This document shows, piece by piece, positions 54,797 through 64,000 of a stretch of 64,000 nt of DNA. The translations under genes and the position numbers were made by a program. The stretch covers positions 434,001-498,000 of the forward strand of contig UWYS01000009.1 of assembly GCA_900291925.1 (NCBI GenBank), read 5' to 3'. Numbering within the stretch: the stretch's first letter is position 1; every line of letters starts with the position of its first letter. Source of the stretch: Thecaphora thlaspeos (Eukaryota; Basidiomycota; Ustilaginomycetes; Urocystidales; Glomosporiaceae). The notes beneath the pieces were generated by a model that made no database searches, was not told the origin of the DNA, and worked only from the letters and a program-made list of their open reading frames with translations.

Positions 54797-57708
54797 TCTC
54801 TGTGTAGGCGATGGACGACGCAGGACGGTCGGTTGAGCTGCGCTTCAAAGTGCGGTGTTGGTCGTCGTCGTCGTCTTGGTCTTGGCTGACGGAAGAGGAG
54901 AGCTGCCTGCCTGTAGACTGAAGGATGCAGCGCAAAGTGGGTGGTTGGGTGGGTGGATGTGGCAGCAGCCGGGATGAGGAGGCGGATGGATGCTTGCTTC
55001 GGGGCCCGTCTTCTAGGTCGTTTGGTCCTGCTAGTCGCTCGATGACGCGCTCTGGTCTGAATCAAGAATTTCTTGGCCGGCCCGTGCGGCCCGTGGCATG
55101 GCGGGATCTTGCCCTCGAGATCGGGCAGGATCGGGATGGCGTCAGGATTATGCAGCATCGGGAGAAAGAGCGGCGGCGCCGATCTAAGCGCCCATCCAAT
55201 CCAGCGCCCATGCCCGATGAGCGCGATGGACCCGCAGCAGCGCTCCACGGAAGTGTCTAGAAGAAGTGTGCACGCCAGACGCCCCCGCCCTCCACAATGT
55301 AATTTACTTCTCTAGCTGGTCCGTCTATTTCCCCATTGGCCCCGTCTTTCACTCTTATGTAGAGCTTCTACGCAATTAGCTGGTGGCGCCAGAAGGCCGC
55401 TCCTTGGAGCAGACCCTTGCTAGCGCCGCGCCTAACAATTTACCTGCTTGCTCTTAGGCAGCAGTAGTCCGACGCAACAGACGTCAGGTAGGAGAGTGCG
55501 TACTGTACGTAATTCCTATGTATGTAACGCTGCTGTATGCACCTCGCTGATCACCTTTTCGGGTCCACAAGCCGAGGCCTCTACGGGAGGACGAACGCGC
55601 GATATATGTATGTACTCACCACTACTGTACAGTATGCTGCTGCTGCTGCTGCTGCCGCTCTTCGGTTTGCAACGGCCAATTGCGCATCAGTTGCATAACT
55701 ACAGTATATTTCCCGTTGTACGTTCGGCAGTCACTCCAACTCGTCGGAGCAGCAGTCACAGGCAGAGGATACAGTATGCCGTACTGGTAAACAGCGCTGG
55801 CAGGCCGCAGTTCGCGGGTTCCCGACGCAGACTATACAGTACCACGAGAGAGAACCTGACGCCACGGCGTAGCTTATCGATCCGAATCCTCTCGTCCCCT
55901 TCACAGCAAGGAGGCATTCAGTCAGCCACCAATCACATAGAGGCGTTGATGGTTGCGTCGTACGACGTGGAAGCACTCTTGGCCCCTCGCACAGGAGACG
56001 TGCCGCTGGAACGCTTTCGAATGGAGCTCTGCAACGCTAGGCCATACGGAGTTACATGGTTGGTGCCTCCGATGCCGACACAATTCTGTGCGATCGTGCG
56101 TGCGAGTACAAGGATGGTGTTGCGCCCCGCGAAGACGTACCTATCGAACAGAAAGACGGTGGTGTGTGTACATATGTATGTAACGTGTTGGGCCCGCGAG
56201 TGTGAGTACTGCATACGAGTAGAAGAGGGCGAGCGGTGCCCGGCCCCTGAGACCCTCGCTGCTGCAGCTGACGGCTCATGCGCGTCTCTTACAGTAGTTA
56301 CAGCCACTCCCTGCTTCCTAACTTTTGTATCTGTATGCTCTCTGCAACCACTTATGTTCTTATTGTAGAGTATCGTGCTATACGATCTAGTTGTATGCGG
56401 GTGGGCCGACGGGCGGGCGTGCGGCTCGTTCCGTCGACTCAGCCTTTGCGTCAGCCGAAAGGAGCTCGCGCCCTTATCGGCGAGCCAGCCCACCGCCGTT
56501 GTGTCGTTCCGTTTTCTTTGTCCGCGCCGGGGCCTTCGATCGCGACGGATGCTCGAGCAACTCGGTCATGGCGGGGTTGTCCATGGCGCTTTTGTCACAC
56601 TCTCTTAGACTCAAATAACTACGTCTACAACGGCAGAGGATCGTGTCGGAGCGTCTGACTCGACACGACGTTGGTCTCGCCCGCGTCGGCCCGTCGCTTC
56701 TAGCCCGTCGGCGCGTTGACGCCTTTTTGACATGTGTTCGCGCCAGAAAAGAGCAACACCTGTTGGCTCGCTGGACCTGGGCAGAACACTCTCTTACTTT
56801 CTCTGTCCCGTCCTGATGCTACCGTGCTTAGACAGCAACACTACTCACTATCCCACCTCGCGCTACGGCACAACAAAGTGACACCGCGATGGTGGCTGAC
56901 AGGCATTGTCCATGGTCAAAATCATCGGGGGCTGAGCAAAGAAGGTGGGTCAAGTACAGCCACCGCGAGCCAGGGCCGCATTCGAACTGCGTCAGGTTGT
57001 TCAGGGGCGGGCCGCGACAAAAGGAAGCGCATGACGCCGGCTGCACCCCTGATGCTTGCTTGTGTTTGGCTCAGTCTGGCCTTGGCTCGGTCTGGCCTTG
57101 GCTCGATCCAGGGGAGAGCGCGGTCCAGTTCCGATAGCTGGCTAGCTTGCTGGGCTCGCTCACAGCACATCGCAACGCGCCGCATCCTTACGCCGGGAAG
57201 CGCCCCGTGCTTCTTGGCCCGCTTGGCCCGCTTGGCTGGCTTGGCTGGCTTGGCTGGCTTGGCTGGCTTGCGCGCGGCTTGTGTTGCTGTCGGGAGCCCC
57301 TTTTTGCCCTTTTTTTTTCCCCCCTCCAGCGCAGCCCTCCTTGCCCCGTGATAAAAAGGCTGTCCGGCCCATCCTTCCTTCCTCTCCCTCTCTTGTCCCA
57401 TCTCCCCGTTTTCCTTCCGTCGATCCTTTCCCATACCAACACGTCTACCTTCATCGCAATCTAATCACTACTAACGCTCTTACCCAAATCGTGAGTACTC
57501 TGTTGTGCGGGCCGACCGACGCGTTCTCGAGGCCTGGGATCCAATCTGGGGACGTCAAGGGGACCAATGCGGATGGAGTAGCCGGCGGGCGATAGTGCTT
57601 GAAAGACTGCAGCGCTCGCTCGACCTCGCCGGTATTGCGACGAACATCTTGCTAAAGTCAGCCTCTATTGCATCCTCCTTTTCCTCTCTCACTTCAGACG
57701 TTTCCATC
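54797..57708. other. Second gene-poor island
   Basis: About 2.9 kb. The left 450 bases are the CDS1 promoter. From about 55260 to 56660 the sequence is less GC-rich and carries TACAGTA/TACTGTA heptamers (for example near 55500, 55625, 55700, 55770, 55840 and 56290) and a (CTG)n run at about 55636-55655, like the island at 40.7-44.5 kb. The right part is the promoter of the gene at 57709 and holds a 9-bp minisatellite. A GTGAGT donor at 57491 and a CTTCAG acceptor ending at 57697 suggest a 207-base 5'UTR intron. The ORF at 55448-56368 is not accepted. Confidence 0.5.
57213..57266. repeat. 9-bp minisatellite, six copies
   Basis: Two copies of CTTGGCCCG followed by four of CTTGGCTGG. Related CCTTGGCTC strings occur just upstream (57070-57110). 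It lies about 450 bases before the start codon of the next gene. Confidence 0.9.
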
Positions 57709-58849
57709 ATGTCCGCCCCTACCGAGACTGCCCCCGTCATCGTCGATGAGAACAAGGTCGAGGAGCCCGTCGTCGCCGCTGTCGTCGAGACCAAGGCTGA
57801 GGAGCCCGTTGCTTCCGTTGTAGCCGTAAGTACGATACGGGGTCAACGCGTATGAGTCGCGGTCCGAATCGGCGGATCAATGCGCTAAACTGCCTGCCTC
57901 GGTCCTTCATCCCTCCGCTCCTCTGTGACTCCTCATCAGTCCGAGGAGCCCGCAGCCGTAGAGGCCCCCGTCGCCGCCGAGCCTGTCGCTGAGGCCAAGG
58001 CCGAGGAAGCCGCTCCCGTTGCTGCCGCCGAGACGTGAGTGCTAAAACCTGTTGCGCATTGGCCCCCTTTTTTACGCATCTAGGGACCACAGACTGACGC
58101 CCGACGTTTCCTCGCGATAAATTTCCCCGCACCCTTATCTGAATCGAACACACAGTGAGGCTGCCCCCGTTGCCGTCACCGAGGAGGCTGCTAAGGAGGA
58201 GGAGGAGGTCGTCACTCCCAAGAAGGAGAAGCGCCAGTCGATCCTCGGAAAGTTCATGGGCATTTTCAAGGAGAAGACGTGAGTGAACTCTGGTTGTGGA
58301 TGCTTCGACCCTTCGGAAGCGAAAGGCGACAGGCCTGACGCGTCTACGCTCGACATCTTCCCCGCCTCCCCTGAATTCAGAGCCAAGAAGGAGAAGGCCC
58401 CCAAGGAGGAGACCGCCCCCGTTGCCGAGACCGCTGAGCCTACCGACGCCAAGGCCGAGGAGGCTCCCGTCGTCGCCGAGGAGGCCTCCAAGGTCGAGGA
58501 GGTGCCCGTCGAGGCCCCCGCCACTGCCCCCGTCGAGGTCGCTGAGCCCGTTGAGGCTTCTGCCGCCGTTGAGGCCGCCCCCGCCACCGAGGAGAACGTC
58601 AAGATCGACGAGGCCGCCAAGAAGGATGATGCCGCCACCCCCACCCCCGCTCAGCGGGAGAAGCTCGGCCGCCGCCTGAGCGGACGCGTCGGTGCGCTCT
58701 TCCACAAGAAGAAGACCGAGGAAGCCAAGCCCGTCGTCGCCGAGGAGGAGGAGGCGGCCACCGAGGCTGCCCCCGCCGCTGCCCCTGCTCTCGTCGCTGT
58801 CCCCGCCGCTGCGCCAGAGGCCTCGGCGCCCGTTGCCGCTGCCGCCTAA
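57709..58849 (+). CDS. Acidic Ala/Pro/Glu/Val-rich protein with two basic patches
   Basis: Four exons (57709-57825, 57940-58034, 58156-58278, 58381-58849) join in phase into 267 residues, with three introns of 102-121 bases. The chain is almost entirely Ala, Glu, Pro, Val and Lys in irregular EEPV/EAPV repeats, predicted disordered. Two basic, partly hydrophobic patches interrupt it: PKKEKRQSILGKFMGIFKEK at the end of exon 3 and REKLGRRLSGRVGALFHKKK near residue 220. Both contain R-x-S with a following Gly and aromatic residues and could be membrane- or partner-binding helices or kinase sites. The codon choice (GCC, GAG, GTC, CCC almost throughout) suggests strong expression. No known family was recognised. 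Confidence 0.75.
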
Positions 58850-59659
58850 GACCACCGCCTAGATCCAACAGCATCTTGACGACATCAGCACGACGCATCA
58901 CCTTTCCTTCTACGGTCCAACACCTTCTAGCCTCTCCCTCGCATAATATCCCCACTTCTCGTCTTATTCAACGCACGGCTCTCCGAGAATACCCTATTCG
59001 TCTCGCTGTTGTGCCCCGTGGTGCAGCCGCTTCGCAGATCCGATCCCCTCCGTCCGGTTGGCCCCCGTCCTGGGCGTCATATAGATACGGTCAGAGCTCC
59101 GCCCTCTTCGAGCAGCGGTCGCCCGCCCGATGAACGACCTTAGACCAGTTTTTACCCTTTTCAGCTCCCTCAAGCCTATTCCCGTCATCAAGAGGTGTCA
59201 GCCGCGGACAAAGACCTCAATAGGCGGGCGACAGACGAGAGCTACCAGAACTCAGCTCCCGTATTGTCCCCTCTTTGACGACCTCGCATCCCCTCGATCA
59301 CCTCACAACATCGCCATCGGCACGTTCCACGAGCAAGTCGCTCTTTGTCGCGTCCTGTTCACGCCGAGAGTCGGTCAAACCCTTTCTTCGTCTCGTAATA
59401 CCCGACCGTCCCTCGGCGTTACCTTCCACCCTCCTGGATCGTGCCTTTGGCCTACTCCCTCTCCTGTAGGTAATCCCTCCCCAGCCGCCCGTGTCCATCG
59501 TCCTACTCCCATAGGTCTCTGTATCTTGGCTGGTGCTGCCTGCGGTTCCTTCTGCGTCTTCTCAACCTCTATCTTGTCATGATTCGAAACATACAGTCTC
59601 ATCGCAACGACGCGTGTGGAGGCCGTGGAGGAGTTCGATGGGCCGCCAGCCTGCGCGCT
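58850..59659. other. Convergent intergenic region
   Basis: This is the 3' region of the Ala/Glu-rich protein gene and of the possible minus-strand small gene. ORFs here look random. I see no other gene. Confidence 0.45.
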
Positions 59660-60005
59660 TCAGTGTGAGACGCTGACCTTGGCAAGGATCTGAAGGCGTC
59701 CCGTGATACTGCTGGGCGCGTCGAGGCGGTGCTGCTGGCGTCCAACGTCCGCCTGCACGTACACGAGCTGCAGAATGCCGCGTCCTCCGGCCGGCAGCGC
59801 GATCGCCCCAGAGACCTCTCGGTTTTGATCTGCACGACCACACCGGGAGACGACAGGACGGAGAGAGAGAGAGAGCGAGGATGTCAGCGTGCGAATCCTT
59901 TGTTCAATTTCGAGTATCAAGACGTCGGGGTTTGTCACGGGGTCTCGGAGTACATCGAGGGCAGTCAAACGGATCGGTACAAAAAGGGTTGGAAAGGGAC
60001 GACAT
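59660..60005 (-). CDS. Possible small two-exon gene (78 residues)
   Basis: Exons 60005-59939 and 59829-59660 join in phase. The intron (109 bases) starts GTGACA, has a GCTGACAT branch-like site, a CT-rich tract and a GTGCAG acceptor. Exon 1 reads MSSLSNPFCTDPFDCPRCTP with three Cys; exon 2 reads REVSGAIALPAGGRGILQLV and ends AKVSVSH. Exon 2 strongly prefers G or C at third positions and has no low-complexity bias, which is why I think it is coding. The donor is not ideal, and the flanks (forkhead gene end at 60352) leave little room for other exons. No family was recognised. Confidence 0.35.
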
Positions 60006-60351
60006 CAGAGGAGGCAGGGAATAGTCCAATGACCAACTGCTTCCACTGAATGGAAGGAAGACAAGAGAGGAATAGGGATGAAGGAAGCCAAAATAGTGGG
60101 ATGGAAAAGATATGGTGAGAGAGAGGCGCAGATGTAGAGGGGAAAACGGGGATAGAGAAAGGGAAAGAGGATAGGTATCTAAAGAATACAATGTGGGCTA
60201 GGCTATGACTGGATTGGTGCGCGGGTGCGTGGGCGGGTGACAGTTGGGAGTGGGGACGGAAAGGCAAGGGGGGGAAATGAGGGCAGAGAGAGAGGAGGGG
60301 GAGATGGAAAGTGCGCCAAGCGATGATCAAGGAGCGCAACAGGCAAGCTGC
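60006..60351. other. 3' region of the forkhead gene
   Basis: Purine-rich on the plus strand, so pyrimidine-rich in transcripts of the minus-strand genes. I see nothing coding. Confidence 0.5.
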
Positions 60352-62298
60352 TCATGATCCGGCCTCGGCCGGTGGGAGCTGAAACTCGCCGATGTCCTTT
60401 AACCCTTCGGATGCGCGCCGCTTCTTGCTTCCTTCGCCGCCAAGTTGGCCCAGCGCGGACGCCGTCTGGCCGGGCATTGGATTGGTCGGCTCGATGAGAG
60501 GCGTGTAGCTGAACCATGTCGAGTCGGCTGGGCTCGGCATCTCGATGCCGCTGCTACTGGGGAACGGGCTTGACGTCGCCGAGAAATCGCTGGGCGCCAA
60601 CGGGTTCTGGCTGGCACCGCCACCCCCTGTGACCCCTTGCCTGCCGCCGCTCTGGCCCGGGGTTTGCGACCCGGAGTTGATCGATCCGTACGGCAAGCCG
60701 GTTCCAAAGTCGGCGTACTGGCCCATCCCGTAGTTATTGCTGCTGCCGCCGCCGCCTTTGGGGGCCTGGTTTTGCAGCAGCGTGTAGGCGCCCGGGATGC
60801 TACCGCCAAAAGGGTGCGGTGCACTCTGGAAGTCGAACGGTGATCCAATCCCCATCTGCTGCTGGCTGTTGACACCGAGGTCGCCTCCGTTGCCGTTGAC
60901 GAGGCCGGCAAATCCTTCGAAAAGGGACGCGTAGTCGGTGCTGTCGAGCTGGCCAAAATCGCCGAGACCGCTTGGCTGCACTTGGTTAGACGCGGGGAAC
61001 GGCATCGACTGAGGCCCGCCGAGATGCGCTACGCTCTGGGGCGCACCCAGCGGCTGCAGCGCCTCCGCATTAAAGAAGCCAAGCCCGGAAAAGTTTGCGC
61101 CAGACATCGCGGGCATCTGCGAAGGGGCGCCAGGGACCACGACGGCGATCTCGCTGCCGCCCGGCTCTTGCTTCACCTGCAGCGTCTGTTGCAGCCCGTT
61201 GCCCCCGTTACCGCCGGCAAGGATGCCGCCGCTCTGCGACGGCGCTTGACCGGGTTGCAGCGCTTGCGTCGTGAGCCCGCTCGCGGCCGACGCGCTGCTG
61301 CCGTTGCCATTATTGCTGTTGGCGCTGTTCGGATCGGAGCCGGGGCCCTGATTGCCATAGGCCAGGCCGTCGCCGAAGCCAAAGTTGCTGTACGAGTTCT
61401 GCAGGTGCCCGGACGGTGTAGAGTTGAGGCCCAGGCCCAGCGGTGACGTCCGGTGGCTGTGGTTCTGGTGGTGCGTATGTGAGTTCTGGATCATGTAGGG
61501 CGGGTTCGGCGTGTGTCCGGCCGCCGCGCCGCCAAAGTTGGCGCTGACCGTCCGCACCGGCGAGCCGTGGATGCTGCTGGGGCCGGCGCTGGCGGCTCGG
61601 CTGTGGGTGTTGTTGTTCTTGACGACGTTTGCGACCCTGCCAGTCTTCCACGCCTCCTGCGCTTCGGCGCTGAGGGTCCACCAGCTTCCCTTGCCGGCGG
61701 CGGTGCTGGGCCGGGGGACCTTGATGAAGAGGTTGCCCTTAATCGAGAGGGTCGACTTGATGCGGTTCTTGACGCGCGCCTCCCAGTCTTTGCCAAACGC
61801 CCACTCTCGGATCTCCGGGAATTTGGCGCACATGCCCTCGAAGAGATCCTGAATCACCAGCCGGCCGCTCTCGCTCTCTGCGATCGTCTGGCAGATCATC
61901 TCGCTCCAGTTGAGGCGCTTTCCCGTGATGGCGCTGGCCGCGACTCGCGAGTTGCCGCCGGGCGTTGATGTGCCGGTTCCGGGCAGCCTCCTGGGTGTGG
62001 CGCCAGGAGAAGAGGCGGCGCTGTTGGGCATGCTCATTGAGTACTCTGAGAGGGCGGAGCTCAGGGAGTGGGGGTTGAGATGGGCGGGGATGGCAGGACC
62101 CCCTCCGCTGGCGGCGAAATGCGATAACTGAGCGTTTGCGTAGGCCAGCGCCGAAGCGGTGTAGGCGCCCGAGGGGGAGCCAGGCGCCGTGATTGACTGG
62201 CCCGCGTTGGGCTGCTGCCGGTGTGGCGAACGTGTGGAGCCCAGGGCAGGGCTATTGGCTCCCGACCCAGGGAAGGACATTGTGGTGTTCATGTCCAT
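60352..62298 (-). CDS. Divergent forkhead (winged-helix) transcription factor
   Basis: An intronless ORF of 648 residues. A Ser/Gly/Pro/Ala-rich leader precedes a winged-helix domain at about residues 128-205: LNWSEMICQTIAESESGRLV, then IQDLFEGMCAKFPEIREW, the recognition-helix region ARVKNRIKSTLSIKGNLFIKV, and the wing end GKGSWWTLS. The overall spacing and the GKGSWW motif fit forkhead proteins. The usual NSIRHNLS of helix 3 is replaced by NRIKSTLS, so the base-contacting His is absent. The remaining 440 residues are Gly/Asn/Gln/Ser-rich, typical of activation regions, and the C-terminus has a basic KKRR possible nuclear signal. Target genes are unknown. Confidence 0.8.
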   Translation of the reverse strand: MDMNTTMSFPGSGANSPALGSTRSPHRQQPNAGQSITAPGSPSGAYTASALAYANAQLSHFAASGGGPAIPAHLNPHSLSSALSEYSMSMPNSAASSPGATPRRLPGTGTSTPGGNSRVAASAITGKRLNWSEMICQTIAESESGRLVIQDLFEGMCAKFPEIREWAFGKDWEARVKNRIKSTLSIKGNLFIKVPRPSTAAGKGSWWTLSAEAQEAWKTGRVANVVKNNNTHSRAASAGPSSIHGSPVRTVSANFGGAAAGHTPNPPYMIQNSHTHHQNHSHRTSPLGLGLNSTPSGHLQNSYSNFGFGDGLAYGNQGPGSDPNSANSNNGNGSSASAASGLTTQALQPGQAPSQSGGILAGGNGGNGLQQTLQVKQEPGGSEIAVVVPGAPSQMPAMSGANFSGLGFFNAEALQPLGAPQSVAHLGGPQSMPFPASNQVQPSGLGDFGQLDSTDYASLFEGFAGLVNGNGGDLGVNSQQQMGIGSPFDFQSAPHPFGGSIPGAYTLLQNQAPKGGGGSSNNYGMGQYADFGTGLPYGSINSGSQTPGQSGGRQGVTGGGGASQNPLAPSDFSATSSPFPSSSGIEMPSPADSTWFSYTPLIEPTNPMPGQTASALGQLGGEGSKKRRASEGLKDIGEFQLPPAEAGS

Positions 62299-64000
62299 CG
62301 CTCTAGCACCATGCCAGTGCCAGAAGTGCTAGAGGCCGCTGCAGGATGGGTTGCGGGGAGGGGCCTTGGGCGCAAGGGAAAAGAGAAACGAGGGCGGAGG
62401 GACCGACGTTCGGAAGCGTGCCTATGCCCAGAAGGTGCAAGATCAGCTCGTGGACAGCCGTCTGACTGAGCAAAGTCTCGGCAAGAGGGCGAACGTAGCC
62501 ACCAGATTACGGAGCGACGGTCGAAGGGAACGGATCAGCCCTTGCAATGTCTAAGCGCCGAGCGGCGTTCAAGGAAGAAGCGCTGCGAGGTCGCGCTGAT
62601 GCGGGAGTGGCGGTCGCGTCCGAGGCGAGCCGGTGTCGAGCCGGTGTCGAGCCGGTGTCGAGCCGGTGCGGTGCGGTGCAATGTGGCGCGAAGGGTTGCG
62701 AATTTGGCTCGGGCGACACGGGACAATTCAGGGGAGCGAGGGACCGGTGTCGGATAAGCCGAACAGACGGAGGCGGATGCAATCCGTGAGTAGCGAGGCG
62801 CTTTGAGACGAGCAGATTACGAGGGAGTTGGAGGCGGTAGCCGGTGTTAGATCGAGCTAGCGATGCCGACAAGTAGCCGGATGTCGAGTCGATAAACACG
62901 GTGCGATAGAGGTCGAGGCGGGCGGACGTGGCTGCGATAGATCCGTGTGGAGAAACGAATGAGGCACCAAAGGACGATGATGGCGGTGTGGAGCCGGGCA
63001 AAGAAGAAGCCGATGGGAGGTCGGTCCACGCGGATGTTCCGATCTCGGACGGAGCCTATCGAGTCGAGTGCAAGCAAAGCACTCGAAAAAAAAAGAGGTC
63101 GGGATAGAAGAGGAGCTGCGGTGGAGGCAGAGGAGGGTGGGTGGTAGGGGAGGGGTCGAAGAAAAGAGGCAAGGATAGAGGACGTAGCTCGGCGAACGGA
63201 AAAGAGGAGCCTCGATAGCGCGATAGCTCGGCGGCGTGTGGTCTAGGATGGTGGTGGTGCGGGATTGGCCAGTCGCGAGGGGGTGACGTTGGTGAGCAAG
63301 CGAGAGCGATGGATGGACAGAGGGGAGGCGCGAGAGACAAAGCCCGCGAAAAAGGGTGACACCGTGCGTGCGGGCGTGCGGGCGCATGCTGGGGAGGGCA
63401 GGCAGGCAGGGCGAGAAAGAGAAAGGAGGGGCTTTCAAGCAAGCCGAGAGGGCGGGTAGGCGAGCGGAGGCTGCGGGTGAGATCAAGGCAGGGCGAAGCG
63501 CAGGGCAAGAGGCCAGGTCGCCTGGAGCAAAAGGGCTGTGCGGAAGCGGAAGCAGGCCAAGGACCGGTCTGGCCCAGAGGCGCGACAGACACGGCCAGTG
63601 AAAAGGACGCGGGTGCGGATGAGGGTGAGGGCGGAGGCGAGGCGCAGAGGCGCAGGCAGGAAGGGAAGAGAAAGCGAAAATGCGGTTGGCAGCGGCACTC
63701 CAACGAGGTCACTGCGCTGCTCCTGCCCTCCCGTAAGCAGGTCAGGTCAGGCCTCCTTTCGAGGTCCGGTCCGCCGCCTATATGCCACATCCTCGTCGTA
63801 CGAGAGGGTCAGGTAAGGCCAGACAGGGACGCTGGAACGTCTGGCGGTACAGCACCAGGAGCCTCTGGTCTTGCCGTTGCCGCTCCGCTCCGCTCTCGAC
63901 CGGCCCGCGTGTGTGCACCCCGCCGATGCGGCAAGTCTCTAACTATATGCTGCTATATGCTCGTGCAGCGTCACGGCCTTCATCCACCCCACCGTCGATC
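62299..64000. other. Promoter and leader region of the forkhead gene, to the window edge
   Basis: About 1.7 kb with only biased, overlapping ORFs and no domain. Pyrimidine-rich on the minus strand, as expected for a leader of a minus-strand gene. It includes an 11-bp minisatellite at 62626-62669. Confidence 0.45.
62626..62669. repeat. 11-bp minisatellite, four copies
   Basis: Four head-to-tail copies of CGAGCCGGTGT, the last ending in C, followed by GCGGT repeats. It lies 330 bases upstream of the forkhead start codon. Confidence 0.9.

Noticed and set aside
55448..56368. 306-codon plus-strand ORF in the second island
   Set aside because: It contains a translated CTG run, uneven composition and no recognisable domain.
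56960..57010. TTCGAAT string resembling a tRNA T-loop
   Set aside because: The flanking bases do not form a T-stem (G53-C61 pair missing), and no acceptor or anticodon stem could be found.
63056..63790. 244-codon minus-strand ORF upstream of the forkhead gene
   Set aside because: Low-complexity Ser/Pro/Leu sequence from a pyrimidine-rich leader; no domain.

Overview
This is a GC-rich fungal nuclear segment with few, short introns (about 60-170 nt, GTRAGT donors, CAG/TAG acceptors). The gene set suggests a basidiomycete: a fused CPSase-ATCase with a dead dihydroorotase-like domain, a Whi2-type BTB protein, an Msb1/Mug8 protein, an ERG25 sterol oxidase and very long low-complexity regulators. 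The compact, intron-poor style fits Ustilaginomycotina (smut-like fungi), but that placement is inference. No tRNA, rRNA or CRISPR was found.

Layout: a possible exon fragment at the left edge; an F-box protein (528-2068, +); a Ser-rich protein with a C-terminal membrane segment (2438-3850, -); the pyrimidine enzyme URA2/CAD (5446-12668, -); a long protein ending in an eIF4A-like helicase core that has lost its catalytic motifs (13918-18012, -); Sec22 (19491-20605, -), divergent from a Whi2-like protein (21295-22728, +); mitochondrial ribosomal protein uS10m (23381-24517, +); a diverged FGGY/xylulokinase-like gene (25469-27486, +); ERG25 (28123-29229, -); an Msb1-like protein (31323-35700, +); a GNAT acetyltransferase (36320-37142, +); and an unknown protein with a cysteine-bearing ORF in the same frame just upstream (37809-39018, -).

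A decayed tyrosine recombinase (39483-40489, +) opens a gene-poor, less GC-rich island reaching about 45.2 kb. Beyond it lie a 2069-residue Byr4/Bfa1-like protein (45217-51549, -) and the CDP-diacylglycerol synthase CDS1 (52729-54796, -). A second gene-poor island (54.8-57.7 kb) is followed by an acidic Ala/Pro/Glu-rich protein in four exons (57709-58849, +), a possible 78-residue two-exon gene (59660-60005, -) and a divergent forkhead protein (60352-62298, -).

Most recognisable genes are core functions: pyrimidine synthesis, ER-Golgi fusion, stress signalling, mitochondrial translation, ergosterol and phospholipid synthesis, and polarity/cytokinesis control. They do not form a pathway cluster. 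The unusual material is the pseudo-helicase, the FGGY-like protein lacking its active-site motif, the in-frame stop between two linked ORFs, the recombinase relic, and short palindromes recurring in the islands. Exon boundaries were derived by hand from splice-site and reading-phase agreement.
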